Position numbers and translations under genes: made by a program. A stretch of 64,000 nt of DNA from Pelodera strongyloides (lineage: Eukaryota; Nematoda; Chromadorea; Rhabditida; Rhabditidae), in assembly GCA_036852015.1 (NCBI GenBank), contig JAANDG010000054.1, positions 124,001 through 188,000 of the forward strand. Direction: 5' to 3'. This document shows positions 62,142-64,000 of the stretch, piece after piece (positions within the stretch are counted from its first letter, which is position 1; every line of letters begins with the position of its first letter). The notes beneath the pieces were generated by a model that saw only the letters and a list, made by a program, of their open reading frames with translations, was not told the origin of the DNA and made no database searches.

Positions 62142-62372
62142 TTAAGTATCTAAGGCCTCGGTGGGAGAGGGTGCGGGCCCAACAGGGTCTATATCAAGGG
62201 TGTAGTTAGGGGTCGCACCGACCGTGACGGGTTTGAAAAATGTGTGGTCACGTCCACTTTCACGACGAGGCTGCGGGCGAGGCTTCAATCCAACGACCGT
62301 GTAACGCGGGGCGTGACGAGGCTGAAAAGACACGTTGCGCGTTAGGGACCCTGGCGCGTCGCCTGTCGGCAA
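62142..62372 (-). CDS. Possible exon or small basic ORF
   Basis: A frame from MPTGDAPGSLTRNV to SPTEALDT with Arg, Pro and Thr richness (VVGLKPRPQPRRESGRD). It is markedly GC-rich for this window. A CTTTTCAG acceptor at about 62322 would make it the final exon of a - strand gene. GGGTGCGGGC and GTCGCACC motifs within it echo the tandem repeat at 63484-63590, so it may be repeat-derived instead. Confidence 0.35.
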   Translation of the reverse strand: MPTGDAPGSLTRNVSFQPRHAPRYTVVGLKPRPQPRRESGRDHTFFKPVTVGATPNYTLDIDPVGPAPSPTEALDT

Positions 62373-62518
62373 AATTTAAATTTCGCCAAGTTTTTTTGAT
62401 TACCCAAACCCTTTTTCTGTTATTTTGTTGATGTGTGTGTTCGTTTGTTGTTGTCATATGATAGTCTATGTATGCTACTTTCATCTGTGTGACATTTAGG
62501 TGCATGTACCAGCGGAAG

Positions 62519-62957
62519 GATGCTTTATCTATTAGACAGCACTTTGGACAAAACCGAAACAAACGGAAAGGTTAGTAGTTTAGGTATTTGAAAAGAGATA
62601 ATTACGGGAGTGGCTCTGTAGTTTCCTCTCATTCTTAACTTTTAGCCACTCCATCCGAGAACGAGCGAGGAACCTCGAAAACGAACTGAATATGAGGCGA
62701 AGATGCGGAGTACACGTATGAGAAGGGAATGCTGATGCTATCTGTGAATTCAATGTGGTCAGAGGTCAGACCAATCTCGGAAGGTATGTATATTTTAATA
62801 GTGCTTGATTATTGAAAATGTAATGGAAATACTTGTATTATTATACTATTCTACAAGTATCATTGTAGGGGCGGAAGCAAACACGAGCTACGTTCGGGAC
62901 GTTCCTTGTACCTGGAATTCATCACTCGGCATTTATGCTTCATCCACGATGTAGAAG
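62519..62957 (+). CDS. Doubtful + strand spliced unit
   Basis: Plausible exons end with GTTAGT (62571), begin after CTTTTAG (62645), end with GTATGT (62782) and lie between CATTGTAG and GTTCGT (about 62869-62957). Frame MLYLLDSTLDKTETNG joins in phase to PLHPRTSEEPRKRTEYEAKM but ends soon at a TGA. A second frame crosses the next junction (VRPISEG|AEANTSYVRDVP). AGGTCAGACCAATC occurs twice (62761 and 63128). This may be a 5' region or non-coding transcript rather than a protein gene. Confidence 0.3.
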
Positions 62958-63481
62958 GTTCGTACAAGCTTTACAATTGCGCTCCATTTTAGTCTAGTCA
63001 TACGCGGTGTATGCGTTTCGTAAGCCCTAGTTCAATTTTTAGGAAATTGACAGAATACTTCTGTTTGTTGTATACAAACTATATTGTGCGATTCGAAACT
63101 ACAACTGCTAATGTGTTTATTTTGGCAGAGGTCAGACCAATCAATGTGTCGGATTTCCTCACACTTAACTTACTTCTGCTTTAGGGTCGGTATCCTACCG
63201 TTGGGAAGGATTACAATTTTGGATTCGCGGCCGGCCCATCCATCGACGAATATGCTATTTTTGTTGTTGCTGTGATTATTTTTTGTCTATATGTAATAAA
63301 GAATATTAAATTTTCCCGGTTTCTGTGAATATGGCACGAAATGGTGTGCACCATGCCATGTGGGGGTACAGAGAACTGTAATTGGAGAAATACCACTGAT
63401 TTGAATGAAGGTTGAGAAAGCTGCAGAAGTGAAAGACAGCTGGAGCGGTTAGATATGGAGAGACGTAGACGGTTTCATGTC

Positions 63482-63592
63482 ACGGGTGCGGGCGAGGCCC
63501 AATATCGGGGTGTGCCACGGTAAAATCATCATATCAAGGGTACGGGCGAGGCCCAATATCGGGGTGCGCCACGGTAAAATCCGTCACCCTTG
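63482..63592. repeat. Tandem repeat, period about 55 bp, two copies
   Basis: GGGTGCGGGCGAGGCCCAAT...GCCACGGTAAAATC is present twice, with small differences, in GC-rich DNA. Confidence 0.88.
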
Positions 63593-63897
63593 CTACACTG
63601 GTCAAAAATAGGGGTGTATCACCGACACTGTCTCGCTTGATAAGAGTTGGGCCCGCAACCTTGCCCATCTTGCCCTGAGATATTTTTAAAGAAGTTTAGC
63701 CGATTATATTTTTAGTTAACCACTTATTGAGCATTTGTGAGCTGTGGAGGACGCCGATCTTTATTTAGGGATCTGTGTAACTGTCCCAAACGGCGCTGCC
63801 CCTCGTCTATTGTCATGTTTTGATATTTGCGTTCGCTAAAGTTACGACTGTGTCAAAGTTGATTACTTTTAAGGCATTTCAGGCTGTTTGGCCCACC

Positions 63898-64000
63898 ATG
63901 AGTGTGGACCACATTCATCCGGGGGATGAGCCGTATATGCAGCCGAACAGTCTGCGACTTCGCAACTATTTGCCGAGTGAATTGAAACGTCTCTCCGTCC
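63898..64000 (+). CDS. Start of a + strand gene, truncated by the window end
   Basis: A GCATTTCAG acceptor (63882) lies 15 nt before an ATG with a CCACC context. The frame stays open to the window end: MSVDHIHPGDEPYMQPNSLR followed by LRNYLPSELKRLSV. Codon use is coding-like, and the acceptor position fits a trans-spliced first exon. Only 34 residues are visible and I do not recognise them. Confidence 0.6.
   Translation, partial: MSVDHIHPGDEPYMQPNSLRLRNYLPSELKRLSV

Noticed and set aside
1..64000. CRISPR arrays, bacterial operons, riboswitches and ribosome binding sites
   Set aside because: The intron-exon structure shows eukaryotic DNA. The tandem repeats have no spacer-like variable units, so none of these features apply.

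Overview
This window is a eukaryotic, intron-rich, AT-rich contig that reads as a rhabditid nematode genome. Four things point there. Introns are small with TTTCAG-type acceptors (seen as CTGAAA on the + strand, because most genes lie on the - strand). There is a spliced seven-helix chemoreceptor of the nematode-restricted Sre type. There is a short interstitial run of the nematode telomere hexamer TTAGGC. There are many palindromic TTAA-bounded MITEs of the kind described in Caenorhabditis genomes. I cannot name the species.

Layout, almost all on the - strand: (1) 2491-5252, Sre-like GPCR; (2) 7189-16567, a roughly 24-exon gene for a BRD8-type bromodomain protein (NuA4/TIP60 complex), rebuilt here from its initiator methionine and SANT-like N-terminus to its C-terminal bromodomain; (3) 19866-22215, a GILT-family thiol-reductase-like secreted protein; (4) 26087-26242, a possible single-pass membrane microprotein; (5) 35183-42984, a roughly 30-exon gene for a low-complexity protein rich in Gly, Ala, Pro and Lys that I do not recognise; (6) 56225-57660 and 46557-56152, two charged, low-complexity or coiled-coil proteins in the same orientation with only 72 nt between stop and start, a likely operon; (7) 58464-59280, a two-exon small gene open in two frames at once; (8) 60461-61706, possible Cys-rich small secreted ORFs; (9) 62519-63000, a doubtful + strand spliced unit; (10) 63898 to the window end, the start of a + strand gene cut by the window.

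The rest is repeat-rich intergenic and intronic DNA. At least seven MITE families are recognisable by their inverted termini. The largest has ten copies beginning TTAAAGCGAAATACC. Three others are near-perfect long palindromes. There are tRNA-derived fragments, several minisatellites (one of them supplies the 5' splice site of a bromodomain-gene exon) and long CT/GA microsatellites. All exon boundaries were inferred by eye from reading frames and GT/AG signals, so they are approximate to a few bases; no transcript data were available. Most stretches with several overlapping short ORFs (1-2490, 16568-19865, 22216-26086, 26243-35182, 42985-46556) show no convincing gene.
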